Of a stretch of 64,000 bases of DNA, positions 50,218 to 59,363 are shown piece by piece. The DNA is taken from assembly GCF_019104745.1 (NCBI RefSeq), contig NZ_JAHRWL010000001.1:1779001-1843000 (forward strand), given 5' to 3'. The DNA comes from Thalassococcus arenae. Its GTDB lineage: Bacteria > Pseudomonadota > Alphaproteobacteria > Rhodobacterales > Rhodobacteraceae. Both the position numbers and the translations under genes were made by a program. The notes beneath the pieces were generated by a model. That model worked only from the letters and a program-made list of their open reading frames with translations, searched no databases and had not been told where the DNA came from. Position 1 is the first letter of the stretch; every line of letters begins with the position of its first letter.

Positions 50218-50916
50218 ATGACACGGAATTTGCGAACAATCGGCTTCGATGCGGATGATACCCTTTGGCACAACGAACGGTTCTTCCAGCTGACGCAGGA
50301 ACGATTCGCGGCGCTGCTGCGCGACCATGCGGAGCGTGAGCATCTCGAGCAACGCCTGATCGCCGCCGAGCGCCGCAATATCGGGCATTACGGTTTCGGC
50401 GTTAAAGGCTTTGTCCTGTCGATGATCGAAACCGCGGTCGAAGTGACCGACGGCAAGGTGCCGGGAACTGTGGTTGCGGCGCTGCTGGACGCTGGACGCG
50501 AGATGCTGGCCCACCCGATCGAATTGCTGCCCCATGCCCGCGACGCGATCGAGGCGCTGGCCGGCAGTCATCACCTGGTGCTGATCACCAAGGGCGATCT
50601 GCTGCATCAGGAACGCAAGCTGGCGCAATCGGGTCTGGGCGACCTGTTCGACCACGTCGAAATCGTGTCTGACAAGACCCCGTCCGTCTATGCGCGCATC
50701 TTCCATCCGCTTCCCGGCGGCGTTCGAGCCGCGATGATGGTCGGCAACTCGATGAAATCTGATGTTTGTCCGGCGATCGAGGCGGGCGGCTGGGGCGTTT
50801 TCGTCCCGCACGATCTGCAATGGGATCTGGAACATGCCGAACCTCCGGACAGCCCCAGATACCGCGCGATCGACGACCTTGGCGGGTTGCCGACGCTTGT
50901 CGGCGACATCGGTTGA
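50218..50916 (+). CDS. HAD-family hydrolase
   Basis: A 232-residue phosphatase-type HAD protein. Motif I is GFDADDTLW with Asp11 and Asp13, motif II is ITKGD, and motif IV reads MMVGNSMKSDV. The helical cap lies between residues 20 and 95. This resembles the YjjG-like nucleotidase group, but the substrate cannot be told from the sequence. ATG 50218 is in frame with the motif; an ATG at 50201 is not. Confidence 0.87.
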   Translation: MTRNLRTIGFDADDTLWHNERFFQLTQERFAALLRDHAEREHLEQRLIAAERRNIGHYGFGVKGFVLSMIETAVEVTDGKVPGTVVAALLDAGREMLAHPIELLPHARDAIEALAGSHHLVLITKGDLLHQERKLAQSGLGDLFDHVEIVSDKTPSVYARIFHPLPGGVRAAMMVGNSMKSDVCPAIEAGGWGVFVPHDLQWDLEHAEPPDSPRYRAIDDLGGLPTLVGDIG

Positions 50917-50944
50917 AAACGCGCGGATCAAGCGCATTTCCGCC

Positions 50945-50984
50945 GCCTTATTCCCGCCACATTTGCCTTATTTCCGCCACAATG
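50945..50984. repeat. Two tandem 20-bp repeats upstream of the D-Ala-D-Ala carboxypeptidase gene
   Basis: GCCTTATTCCCGCCACATTT (50945-50964) is followed by GCCTTATTTCCGCCACAATG (50965-50984), 17 of 20 positions identical, and preceded by the partial unit ATTTCCGCC. A 20-bp period is about two helical turns, so tandem binding sites for a regulator are possible. The whole 247-base spacer is more AT-rich than its surroundings. Confidence 0.6.
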
Positions 50985-51163
50985 GCCGGTTTTGGGCGGG
51001 GTGTTTCCCCAACCGCTAGATGTTGAATGCATGCTTCTGAAAAATAAGGGGATATCAAGGGATTGTAGGCTTCTCCTCATGCCCTTGTTGTGGTAGCCTC
51101 TAGAAAATTAAAACAAATGCCCACCGAAAAATCGGGGGCTTGAGGCAGAAGAGGCGGAAAACC

Positions 51164-52768
51164 GTGACGGGACGGCGCAGGCAGCCGGGCCGCATTGGCC
51201 TGTATTTAATCACAATCGTTTGGCTTGCGCTGATCGTGCCATTCAGCGCGTTGGCCGCACCCTACGCGGCGATGGTCATGGACGCCCGAACGGGCGAAGT
51301 CCTGCATTCGCGCAATGCAGACACACGCCTGCATCCGGCCTCGCTGACCAAGATGATGACGCTCTACATCGCCTTCGAGGCGGTTCAGAACGGCGAACTC
51401 AGCATGGATACAAAGGTGACGATCTCGCAGAAGGCGGCGTCTGAACCTCCCTCCAAGCTGGGTTTGCGTGCCGGTCAGAAGATCGCGCTGCGTTACCTGG
51501 TGCGCGCCGCGGCGGTCAAATCGGCCAACGATGCGGCCACGGCCATCGGCGAGGCGATCAGCGGGTCCGAAGCGGCATTTGCCCGGCGGATGAACCGCAC
51601 GGCAAAAGCGTTGGGCATGACGCGGACCACCTTCAAGAACGCCCATGGGCTGACCGAATCCGGTCACCTGTCCACCGCGCGCGACATGACCATTCTCGGC
51701 CGGCACGTCCTGTACGACTACCCGATGTACTACAATCTGTTCTCGCGCCGGTCGACCGATGCAGGCATCCGTGCGGTCAACAACACCAATTCCCGGTTTC
51801 TGGCCAACTACAAGGGCGCCGACGGGATCAAGACCGGCTACACCCGAGCCGCGGGGTTCAACCTTGTGGCGTCGGCCGAACGCGGCAGCGAACGGATCAT
51901 CGCGACCGTCTTCGGCGGGCGTTCGACCACCTCGCGCAATGCGCAGGTCGCCGAATTGCTGGATCTCGGGTTTTCCCGGGCACCCAGCCGCGTTGCCCTG
52001 CGCAAACCTTCGAAACCCGCCTATATCGGCGGGTCGCGAATTGCAGAAGCCGAGACAGATACGCTGCCGGCAGTGACGACGACCTCGCAGGATGCCGTTG
52101 CGACCACGGGCACCCGGGCCAAGACGATCCGCGTCGCCTCTGCCGCCGTCACACGCAGCTTGCGCCCCACCTCGCGCCCGACCACCGAACAGGATGTCGC
52201 GCCTCTGGTGGCCGAGGTGAAGGATGACATCGAAACCCTGCTGGCCGAGGTCAAGACCGCGCCCACCGCGCCCAAACCCGAGGCGCGCCCGGCCGACCTC
52301 GTGGCAGAGGCGCCCGTGCAGGAACCCGCTGACGTGACGGTCGCCGAAACGGTGGCCGCCGTTGTCGAAGCGGTCGCCGCTCCGGTCGTCCAGGCGTCTG
52401 CGGTGGCCCCGGTGGAGTCGGCCAAGCCGATGATCCGGCCCAAGGGCGTCGTTCTGGCCGCCGTCGCGCCGCAGGAACCGGCGACACCAAGCCGTAAGGC
52501 CGAGGTGGTGACCCGCGTGTCGACGTCGGGCGGGCGGCACTGGGGTATCAATGTCGGCCGCTATCCCAGCAAGTTCGACGCCGAGAAGGTGCTGCTGAAG
52601 ACTGCCCTTGCCGAAATGTCGACGCTGGACGGGTCGCTGCGCAAGGTCGTCAACCGCAAGGGCGGGTTCGACGCCAATTTCCTGGGCCTGACCCGCGAAA
52701 CCGCCGACCTGGCCTGTCGCCGGCTTCAGGCGCGGCAGATCACCTGTTTCATGATCGGCCCGGACTGA
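51164..52768 (+). CDS. D-alanyl-D-alanine carboxypeptidase with C-terminal SPOR-like domain
   Basis: A penicillin-binding peptidase of the S11 (DacA/DacC) family that trims the pentapeptide of peptidoglycan; 534 residues from GTG 51164. A signal peptide ends near residue 31 (ALAAP). The active-site motifs are SLTK (Ser60, Lys63), SAN (120-122) and KTG (223-225). A long Ala/Pro/Val-rich linker (about 290-445) leads to a SPOR-like end beginning HWGINVGRYPSKFDAEKVL, which would bind denuded glycan at the septum. GTG 51164 is chosen because GAGGCGG precedes it by nine bases; TTG 51140 is the alternative. Confidence 0.92.
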   Translation: MTGRRRQPGRIGLYLITIVWLALIVPFSALAAPYAAMVMDARTGEVLHSRNADTRLHPASLTKMMTLYIAFEAVQNGELSMDTKVTISQKAASEPPSKLGLRAGQKIALRYLVRAAAVKSANDAATAIGEAISGSEAAFARRMNRTAKALGMTRTTFKNAHGLTESGHLSTARDMTILGRHVLYDYPMYYNLFSRRSTDAGIRAVNNTNSRFLANYKGADGIKTGYTRAAGFNLVASAERGSERIIATVFGGRSTTSRNAQVAELLDLGFSRAPSRVALRKPSKPAYIGGSRIAEAETDTLPAVTTTSQDAVATTGTRAKTIRVASAAVTRSLRPTSRPTTEQDVAPLVAEVKDDIETLLAEVKTAPTAPKPEARPADLVAEAPVQEPADVTVAETVAAVVEAVAAPVVQASAVAPVESAKPMIRPKGVVLAAVAPQEPATPSRKAEVVTRVSTSGGRHWGINVGRYPSKFDAEKVLLKTALAEMSTLDGSLRKVVNRKGGFDANFLGLTRETADLACRRLQARQITCFMIGPD

Positions 52769-52772
52769 TCCG

Positions 52773-53981
52773 TCACTCGGGCATCTGCCAGTATTTTTCG
52801 GTTCCGCGCGCGACTTCGCGCAAGGTGGGCATCCGTTTCGTCGGGGGCCTTTCGCCTGTCTGGAAAAGCCGGCCCAGATCGTCGAGCACGCCGCGGTTGC
52901 GGGCATAGATGTTGTGATTCAGCGACAGGATTTCAGTGCCCACGGCGCTGACATCGATGCTGTCCATGCCCGGCACGATGACGGGACCGTTCGGGCCGAT
53001 GTCACCCAGGCGCACATGGTTCTTTCGCAGCGATTTCGACGCGAAAAGCGCCATGTCGGTAGACGCCGCATACAGCGTCACACCCTTGGCGACATCGGTG
53101 AAATGCTTGGCGATCGACGGAAACTGGCTGGCATCGAGATCGGGCGCCGCAAGAACAAGCTGATCGATCGGCTTGCCGTCGCGTCGCGAGATCTTCGTTC
53201 CGGCGCGGGTCAGGAACTCTGCCAGCGCCGCGTTGCCCATGGAATGCGCCAAGACATGCACCTTTTCGACCCCGGGGATGCCGAACACGGTGTCAAAGAA
53301 TTCGTCCATGTGCAGGGCGGCGTTGTCGGCGCTGTCCAGATCGGTCACGTAGTCCGCCGTAGCGCCGACGCTCGGCCAGCTATAGGCGAAGGCCGGGCCG
53401 TCGAACCCCAGGTCGTAGGTCAGTTGCGCGGCCCGGAACATCGCGGCGCGGAAGGTGGTGTTGAAGCCGTGGATGAAGACGAAGGCGGAGGCCGGATAGG
53501 TTTCTGCCGCCACGGCGGCCTCGGATGCCATCGCGACAAAGGTGTCGCGGTCCAGCACTTGGGTCTCGTACACGGTAAAGTGGCGAGCGGGGTCTTCGGC
53601 CTCCTCCCACAGCGTCACCGTGAAAACGGTGAAACTATTGGGCAGCTCGATCTCGCCGATGGCATGGGCATCGCTTGGGATGGTGACGTCGCGATAGCCC
53701 AGCGTCAGTTCACCGGCGCGTTCATGGCCGAAAACCGGCCCGATTTCGGTCTCGCGTTCCAGGTTGCGGTCGGTCCCGAAAAAGATGCGCTGGACCGCGT
53801 AGTCCTGGTCGCGAGCGGGTTCGACGACCGCGGGCTCGATGACGGGTTCGGCGATAGGGGTTTCCTCGGCGAAAAAACGCGAGCTGTCCCAAAGATAGAA
53901 CGCCACTGCGCCAAGGGCGAAACACGTCGCCCCGATCAGAATGGCGGCAGTCAGCCCGATAGGTTTCGAAGGTTCAGCCAT
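52773..53981 (-). CDS. DUF900-type alpha/beta hydrolase, membrane-anchored
   Basis: A 402-residue protein with one N-terminal transmembrane helix (about residues 9-31), an acidic Pro-rich linker, and an alpha/beta hydrolase domain of the COG4782/DUF900 type. The nucleophile elbow is AHSMGN with Ser247. Conserved features include QRIFFGTDRN, FVFIHGFNTTF and YSWPSVG. Substrate unknown; probably an esterase or lipase-like enzyme on the outer face of the inner membrane. It converges on the carboxypeptidase gene with 4 bases between the stops. Confidence 0.87.
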   Translation of the reverse strand: MAEPSKPIGLTAAILIGATCFALGAVAFYLWDSSRFFAEETPIAEPVIEPAVVEPARDQDYAVQRIFFGTDRNLERETEIGPVFGHERAGELTLGYRDVTIPSDAHAIGEIELPNSFTVFTVTLWEEAEDPARHFTVYETQVLDRDTFVAMASEAAVAAETYPASAFVFIHGFNTTFRAAMFRAAQLTYDLGFDGPAFAYSWPSVGATADYVTDLDSADNAALHMDEFFDTVFGIPGVEKVHVLAHSMGNAALAEFLTRAGTKISRRDGKPIDQLVLAAPDLDASQFPSIAKHFTDVAKGVTLYAASTDMALFASKSLRKNHVRLGDIGPNGPVIVPGMDSIDVSAVGTEILSLNHNIYARNRGVLDDLGRLFQTGERPPTKRMPTLREVARGTEKYWQMPE

Positions 53982-54085
53982 GCGCGTGATCCAAAGGTGT
54001 TTCGCGGCAAACGCCGCTTAATCAACCCTCAGTAGAACGCACGCGGTCGCATTGGGCAAGCACCAAGGCGGGTACGGAAAAACCA

Positions 54086-54111
54086 AACCCCCGAAGCGGG
54101 CTCCGGGGGTT
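54086..54111 (-). terminator. Intrinsic terminator of rpsU
   Basis: AACCCCCG/CGGGGGTT forms an 8-bp stem with a ten-base loop, 36 bases beyond the rpsU stop. On the minus strand it is followed by TGGTTTTTCC. The DUF900 gene downstream begins 105 bases further on and is probably independently expressed. Confidence 0.7.
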
Positions 54112-54146
54112 CGTAACTCTTTCAGCTCGGAAATCGGCTGCCGGTC

Positions 54147-54353
54147 TTAAAGCAGACCTTCACGCTGGGCCTTCTTGCGCGCCAGCTTGCGGGCGCGGCG
54201 GATGGCCTCGGCCTTTTCGCGCGCTTTCTTCTCGGACGGTTTCTCGAAATGCTGCTTGAGCTTCATTTCGCGGAACACGCCTTCGCGCTGCAGCTTTTTC
54301 TTCAGGGCACGAAGCGCCTGATCGACATTGTTGTCGCGAACACTGACCTGCAT
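54147..54353 (-). CDS. rpsU: 30S ribosomal protein S21
   Basis: A 68-residue basic ribosomal protein. The conserved N-terminal part [20 protein letters not shown], and [17 protein letters not shown] followed by an Arg/Lys/Ala-rich tail, are canonical S21. GAAAGGTGG lies nine bases before the ATG. It is divergent from coq9, an arrangement common in Rhodobacterales. Confidence 0.98.
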   Translation of the reverse strand: MQVSVRDNNVDQALRALKKKLQREGVFREMKLKQHFEKPSEKKAREKAEAIRRARKLARKKAQREGLL

Positions 54354-54406
54354 GTGGTTGTCACCACCTTTCTAGGTTGAAGTTGCATGGATTTGCAGGA
54401 GGTGGC

Positions 54407-54435
54407 CGTATAGCAACCCGCCCCTAGTTTGTCTA
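54407..54435 (-). promoter_or_regulatory. Promoter of rpsU
   Basis: On the minus strand TAGACA (54435-54430) is spaced 17 bases from TATACG (54412-54407), with the rpsU start codon 54 bases downstream of the -10. The region contains three CTAG tetranucleotides within 17 bases (54424-54440). Confidence 0.55.
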
Positions 54436-54467
54436 GTCTAGCGATAGCCAACACGCAGGAGTGTGCC

Positions 54468-55154
54468 ATGGACCCCGATCTGACCAACAAGCTGCTGGAT
54501 GCGGTTTTGATGCACGTACCGTTCGACGGCTGGTCCGAGGCGGCGTTTCGCGCCGCCATCGCCGATATCGGCTGTGATCCGATGGTGGCACGTGGCCTGT
54601 TTCCGCGCGGCGCGATCGATCTCGCGGTGGCCTATCATCGGCGCGGCGACGACGCGATGGTCGCCGCCATGAAGGCAGCCGACCTGTCGCAGATGTCGAT
54701 CCGCGAGCGGGTTACCTTTGCCGTCCGTGCCCGGCTCGAGGCGGTCGAGGATCGCGAAGCGGTGCGCCGGGGCACGACGCTGTTTGCCCTGCCGACCCAC
54801 GCGGCAGAGGGTGCCCGGCTGATCTGGGGTACGGCGGACCGAATCTGGGATGCCTTGGGCGACAGCTCGCGCGACATCAACTGGTACACCAAGCGGGCCA
54901 CCCTGGCCGGCGTGTATTCGTCGACCGTGCTGTATTGGCTGGGTGACGATTCGCCGGATCAGCAGGCAACGTGGGCCTTTCTGGACCGCCGGATCGAAGA
55001 CGTGATGCGGATCGAGAAAATCAAGGCGCAGGTGCGCCGCAACCCCGGACTGCAAAAGTTGCTGGCGGGGCCGAACTGGCTGCTGTCCCGCGTCAAGGCG
55101 CCCGAACCGCGCCAGAACGACGATCTGCCCGGCGGATGGGTGGCACCGCGCTGA
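54468..55154 (+). CDS. coq9: Ubiquinone biosynthesis protein COQ9
   Basis: A 228-residue COQ9-family protein, a lipid-binding TetR-fold accessory factor of ubiquinone biosynthesis. The C-terminal COQ9 domain is visible as DINWYTKRATLAGVYSSTVLYWLGD and TWAFLDRRIEDVMRIEKIKAQ (given in parts). ATG 54468 follows GCAGGAG; the TTG at 54429 is rejected. Two quinone oxidoreductase genes follow on the same strand. Confidence 0.93.
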   Translation: MDPDLTNKLLDAVLMHVPFDGWSEAAFRAAIADIGCDPMVARGLFPRGAIDLAVAYHRRGDDAMVAAMKAADLSQMSIRERVTFAVRARLEAVEDREAVRRGTTLFALPTHAAEGARLIWGTADRIWDALGDSSRDINWYTKRATLAGVYSSTVLYWLGDDSPDQQATWAFLDRRIEDVMRIEKIKAQVRRNPGLQKLLAGPNWLLSRVKAPEPRQNDDLPGGWVAPR

Positions 55155-55215
55155 CCCTTTGGCGATTGCACCGGCGCTACGTCCTGTTACCAAGAACGGC
55201 CAGGAGGATCGCCCC

Positions 55216-56199
55216 ATGACCAAAACGATGCGCGCCGTTGAAATCGCGAAGCCCGGTGGCCCCGATGTTCTGACCCCGACCGAGCGCACGGTTCCGCAGG
55301 CCGGTCACGGACAAGTGGTGATCCGCGTCGCCTTTGCCGGCGTCAACCGTCCCGACGCGCTGCAACGGGCGGGAAGCTACGCACCGCCGCCGGGCGCTTC
55401 GGATCTGCCCGGGCTGGAAGCCGCGGGCGAAGTCGTGGCGGTGGGTGCCGGTGTCGATTGGCCCGCGCCCGGCGACATGGTCTGCGCGCTTCTGCCGGGT
55501 GGGGGTTACGCTGAATACGTGGCCACCCCCGCCGCGCACTGCCTGCCCGTGCCGCAAGGGATGGGATTGAAAGAGGCCGCATGCCTGCCCGAGACCTTCT
55601 TCACCGTCTGGACCAACGTCTTCGACCGGGGTGGTTTGCAGGCGGGTGAGCGGTTCCTGGTGCATGGCGGATCGTCCGGAATCGGCACGACCGCGATCCA
55701 GATGGCCAGCGCGTTCGGCGCGCGGGTGTTCGCCACCGCCGGATCGGACGAGAAATGCGCGGCTTGTACGCGTCTGGGGGCGGAACGGGCGATCAACTAC
55801 CGGGCCGAGGATTTTGTCGAGGTGCTGCGCGCCGAGGGAGGCGCGAACCTGATCCTCGACATGGTGGGGGGCGACTACCTGCCGCGGAACGTCAGGACGC
55901 TTGCCGATGACGGCCGGCTGGTGCAGATCGCGTTCCTGCAGGGTCCCAAGGTCGAGTTGAACTTCGCACAGGTGATGATGCGGCGGCTGACGATCACCGG
56001 CAGCACGTTGCGGCCGCAAAGCGACCTGGCCAAGGCACGGATCGCGCAGGCGCTGCGAACTCATGTCTGGCCGTTGCTGGAGGCAGGGCGCGTGGCGCCG
56101 GTGATGGATTCGGAGTATCCGCTGGAGGACGCGGCGGCAGCGCATGCCCGCATGGAAAGCTCGGACCATATCGGCAAGATCGTGTTGAAAGTGGGCTGA
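55216..56199 (+). CDS. NAD(P)H:quinone oxidoreductase, zeta-crystallin/PIG3 type
   Basis: A 327-residue medium-chain dehydrogenase/reductase without structural zinc. The catalytic domain includes VAFAGVNRPDALQRAG and GLEAAGEVVAVG, the NADPH fold has LVHGGSSGIGTTAIQMA, and the late AINYRAEDF segment matches the PIG3-like quinone oxidoreductase group. ATG 55216 follows CAGGAGG. The next gene is a paralogue of the same superfamily 17 bases downstream, so the two are co-transcribed. Confidence 0.9.
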   Translation: MTKTMRAVEIAKPGGPDVLTPTERTVPQAGHGQVVIRVAFAGVNRPDALQRAGSYAPPPGASDLPGLEAAGEVVAVGAGVDWPAPGDMVCALLPGGGYAEYVATPAAHCLPVPQGMGLKEAACLPETFFTVWTNVFDRGGLQAGERFLVHGGSSGIGTTAIQMASAFGARVFATAGSDEKCAACTRLGAERAINYRAEDFVEVLRAEGGANLILDMVGGDYLPRNVRTLADDGRLVQIAFLQGPKVELNFAQVMMRRLTITGSTLRPQSDLAKARIAQALRTHVWPLLEAGRVAPVMDSEYPLEDAAAAHARMESSDHIGKIVLKVG

Positions 56200-56216
56200 C
56201 AAGAGGGGAGGAGACC

Positions 56217-57191
56217 ATGGTCAAAACCGTAATCATCGAGGCCCATGGCGGGTCGGATATGCTGAAAGTCGTCGATCGCGAGGTCGGCGAACCCGGGCTG
56301 GGCCAGATCCGCATCCGGCACGAGGCCTGCGGGCTGAACTTCATCGATGTCTACCAGCGCTCGGGGCTTTACCCGCTGCAACTGCCGCAAGCCTTGGGAA
56401 TGGAGGCCGCCGGCGTGGTCGAGGCGGTGGGAGAGGGCGTCACCCACCTGAAACCCGGCGACCGCGCCGCCTATGCGTCGATGCCGCCGGGCGCCTATGC
56501 CCAGGCCCGCGTGATGCCCGCGTCACAGGTCTGTCCCCTGCCGGACGGCATTCCGTTCGACCAGGCCGCGGCGATGATGCTCAAGGGGCTGACGGTTCAA
56601 TACCTGTTCCACCGAACCACGCCGATCAAGGCCGGGGACACGGTGCTGTTTCATGCCGCCGCCGGCGGTGTGGGCCTGATCGCCTGCCAATGGGCGAAAT
56701 CCGAAGGCATCCGCGTGATCGGCACCGCGGGCACGGACGAGAAATGCCAGTTGGCGTTGGACCACGGCGCCGAGGCTTGTATCAATTACCGCACCGCGGA
56801 CTGGGTTGCGACGGTGCGCGAACTGACCGGCGCGCGCGGCGTCGACGTGGTGATGGATGCGGTGGGGGCCGACACGTTCGAGGGTTCGCTCGATTGCCTC
56901 GCGCCTCTGGGCATGATGATTTCGTTCGGCAACGCATCCGGCCCGGTGCCGCCTTTCAACATCGGCATCCTGGGGCAGAAGGGATCGCTCAAGATCACGC
57001 GGCCGACGCTGTTCACCCACATCTCGGATCACGCCACCTGCCAGGACATGGCCTCGATGCTGTTCGACAAGGTGGCGTCCGGGGCAGTGAAGATCCGCAT
57101 CGACCAGCGGTTCCCGCTGGAGCAGGTCAGGGCCGCGCATGACGCGCTGGAGGCGCGCAGGACGACCGGGCAGACGGTTCTGATCCCCTGA
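56217..57191 (+). CDS. Quinone oxidoreductase (QorA type)
   Basis: A 324-residue zinc-free medium-chain reductase that passes electrons from NADPH to quinones. The N-terminal GLNFIDVYQRSGLYP is the QorA signature, the cofactor fold includes HAAAGGVGLIACQWAK, and the C-terminus ends in the RRTTGQTVLIP pattern of E. coli QorA. It starts after GGGGAGGAG. It ends convergently with hemC, 19 bases apart. Confidence 0.93.
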   Translation: MVKTVIIEAHGGSDMLKVVDREVGEPGLGQIRIRHEACGLNFIDVYQRSGLYPLQLPQALGMEAAGVVEAVGEGVTHLKPGDRAAYASMPPGAYAQARVMPASQVCPLPDGIPFDQAAAMMLKGLTVQYLFHRTTPIKAGDTVLFHAAAGGVGLIACQWAKSEGIRVIGTAGTDEKCQLALDHGAEACINYRTADWVATVRELTGARGVDVVMDAVGADTFEGSLDCLAPLGMMISFGNASGPVPPFNIGILGQKGSLKITRPTLFTHISDHATCQDMASMLFDKVASGAVKIRIDQRFPLEQVRAAHDALEARRTTGQTVLIP

Positions 57192-57210
57192 GACAGGTGG
57201 CTGGCGCGGC

Positions 57211-58161
57211 CTATGTCCCGTGCCAGTCGAAAAACCCGGGTCCCGCCGCGCTCAGCAGTTCGCGGGCCAGCGATACCCCCATTTCGGCGGCATCGGAAAT
57301 CGGCCCCTGGCGTTCGCCCGAAAAGGCGGCGCTGCCGTCCGGGCGCAGGATTTCTCCGCGCAGGAACAGGCCGCCGCCCTGCAACTCCGCCAGACCGGCA
57401 ATCGGCGTCTCGCAGGACCCGTCCAGTTCGGCCAGAAAGGCGCGTTCCGCCGCGAGGCGGTGGCCCGTCGGCGTGTCGTGGATCGCGTCGAGCATCGCTT
57501 CGGTGCGCGGATCGTCGGCGCGCCGTTCGATGCCGATGGCCCCCTGTGCCACGGCCGGCAGCATGTCGGTCGTCTCGATCGGCGTTTTCGGCACGTCGTC
57601 CATGCCCAGTCGGTTCAGGCCCGCCATTGCCAGAAACGTGCAGGACGCCACGCCATCTTGCAGTTTCTTCAACCGAGTCTGCAGGTTGCCGCGGAACTCG
57701 ACCACCGTCAGGTCGCGGCGGCGGTTCATCAGTTGCGCCCGACGGCGCAGCGACGAGGTGCCCACTGTCGCACCCTTGGGCAGGTCGCGGATCGAGGCGA
57801 AGTCCGGCGAGATGAAGGCGTCGCGGACATCCTCGCGCGGCAGGTAGCAATCCAGCAGCAGTCCACCCGGTTGTAGCACCGGCATGTCCTTCATCGAATG
57901 CACGGCGATGTCGATGTCGCCCGCCAGAAGCTGTTCCTCGATCTCGCGCGTGAACAGACCCTTGCCGCCGATTTCCTTGAGCGGGCGGTCCAGGATGCGG
58001 TCGCCTGTTGTCTTGATGACCACGATCTCGAACGCAGCGTTGGGCAGGTCGAAGGCCGCACCCAGACGGCGGCGCGTCTCATGGGCCTGGGCGAGCGCCA
58101 GCGGCGAGCCGCGGGTGCCGATTTTCAAGGGCTTGTCGGGTGTGGGCAAGTCGAGTGTCAT
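57211..58161 (-). CDS. hemC: Porphobilinogen deaminase
   Basis: Condenses four porphobilinogens to hydroxymethylbilane; 316 residues. Conserved motifs are GTRGSPLALAQ near the N-terminus, the catalytic GDIDIAVHSMKDMP and GTSSLRRRAQL with the basic cofactor-binding residues. The dipyrromethane cofactor attaches at Cys250 in ELDGSCETPI. ATG 58161 is preferred; TTG 58197 would extend into the 98-base divergent spacer with hemE, which contains a consensus -35 TTGACA (58205-58210) on plus. Confidence 0.96.
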   Translation of the reverse strand: MTLDLPTPDKPLKIGTRGSPLALAQAHETRRRLGAAFDLPNAAFEIVVIKTTGDRILDRPLKEIGGKGLFTREIEEQLLAGDIDIAVHSMKDMPVLQPGGLLLDCYLPREDVRDAFISPDFASIRDLPKGATVGTSSLRRRAQLMNRRRDLTVVEFRGNLQTRLKKLQDGVASCTFLAMAGLNRLGMDDVPKTPIETTDMLPAVAQGAIGIERRADDPRTEAMLDAIHDTPTGHRLAAERAFLAELDGSCETPIAGLAELQGGGLFLRGEILRPDGSAAFSGERQGPISDAAEMGVSLARELLSAAGPGFFDWHGT

Positions 58162-58259
58162 GTCCGCAGCTTTAGTCGCGTCGCCGGGCACTGACAACCG
58201 TCACTTGACACCGCCGCGGCTTCATATGACCACGGGGCTCGACCGAGGAAGGACAGCCG

Positions 58260-59288
58260 ATGACCAAGACCATTCTGCGCGCGCTTGCCGGGGAAACGCT
58301 GCCGACGCCGCCGATCTGGATGATGCGTCAGGCCGGGCGATACCTGCCGGAATACCGCGCGACGCGGGCCGAGGCCGGAGATTTCCTGTCTCTGTGCTAC
58401 AATTCCGAACTGGCAGCCGAGGTCACCCTGCAGCCGATCCGACGCTACGGGTTCGATGCGGCGATCCTGTTCGCCGATATCCTGCTTCTGCCACAGGCCC
58501 TGGGCGCGGACCTCTGGTTCGTGACCGGCGAAGGGCCGCGCCTGTCGACGATCACCAGCCAGGCCGATTTCGACACGCTCGGTCGCGGCGAGATGATCCA
58601 CGACACGCTGAACCCGGTCTACGAGACGGTGCGGATCCTGCGCCGCGAATTGCCGCCCGAGACCACGCTGATCGGTTTCGCCGGCGCGCCCTGGACGGTC
58701 GCCACCTACATGATCGCCGGGCGCGGCACGCCCGACCAGGGGCCGGCGCACGCGCTGAAGGCCGAAAACCGCCCGCTTTTCGAGGCGCTGATCGACCGGC
58801 TGACGGAATCCACGGTGGATTACCTGTCCGAGCAGGTGAAGGCGGGCGCCGAGGTGGTCAAGATATTCGACAGTTGGGCGGGCTCGATGCAGGGCGACGA
58901 GTTCGACCGCTATGTCACGGAACCGGCCCGCATCATCACGCAAGAGATGAAGGCGCGGTTCCCCGGCCTGCCGGTCATCGCCTTTCCGCGCCAGGCCGGC
59001 GACAAGTATATCGGGTTCCACGCAGCGACCGGCGCCGATTGCGTGGCGATCGACGACAGCGTCACGCCGGAATGGGCGGCGGAACACGTGCAGACCGGCG
59101 GTTGCGTGCAGGGCAACCTGGCGTCGTTGCACATGGTGACGGGCGGGCGGGCTCTGGTCGACGAAACCCGGCGCGTCGTGCAGGCGTTTTCCAAGGGGCC
59201 GCATATCTTCAATCTCGGCCACGGGATCACGCCGGATGCCGATCCCGAGAACGTGCAGCTGATGATCGACACGGTGCGCGGAATGTGA
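58260..59288 (+). CDS. hemE: Uroporphyrinogen decarboxylase
   Basis: Decarboxylates uroporphyrinogen III to coproporphyrinogen III; 342 residues. The N-terminal signature [17 protein letters not shown] and the [12 protein letters not shown] and [18 protein letters not shown] segments are clear. GAGGAAGG precedes the ATG. Divergent from hemC of the same pathway; the product feeds hemF encoded at 46975. The downstream spacer carries two hairpins and a dispersed motif. Confidence 0.97.
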   Translation: MTKTILRALAGETLPTPPIWMMRQAGRYLPEYRATRAEAGDFLSLCYNSELAAEVTLQPIRRYGFDAAILFADILLLPQALGADLWFVTGEGPRLSTITSQADFDTLGRGEMIHDTLNPVYETVRILRRELPPETTLIGFAGAPWTVATYMIAGRGTPDQGPAHALKAENRPLFEALIDRLTESTVDYLSEQVKAGAEVVKIFDSWAGSMQGDEFDRYVTEPARIITQEMKARFPGLPVIAFPRQAGDKYIGFHAATGADCVAIDDSVTPEWAAEHVQTGGCVQGNLASLHMVTGGRALVDETRRVVQAFSKGPHIFNLGHGITPDADPENVQLMIDTVRGM

Positions 59289-59297
59289 GCCGGGGCA

Positions 59298-59359
59298 GGG
59301 GGCGCTGCCCCCGCTTGCCTGACGGCAAGCCCCCCCGGGATATTTCCGGCCAGATGAAG
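59298..59359 (+). terminator. Hairpins plus 23-nt motif, copy D, between convergent hemE and DMT gene
   Basis: Two stems, GGGGGC/GCCCCC (59298-59312) and GCTTGCC/GGCAAGC (59313-59330), are followed by CCCCCC and GGGATATTTCCGG plus CCAGATGAAG (59337-59359). The adjoining bases CGGATCAG also match copy C. The minus-strand stop of the transporter is at 59364-59366. Confidence 0.65.
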
Positions 59360-59363
59360 CGGA

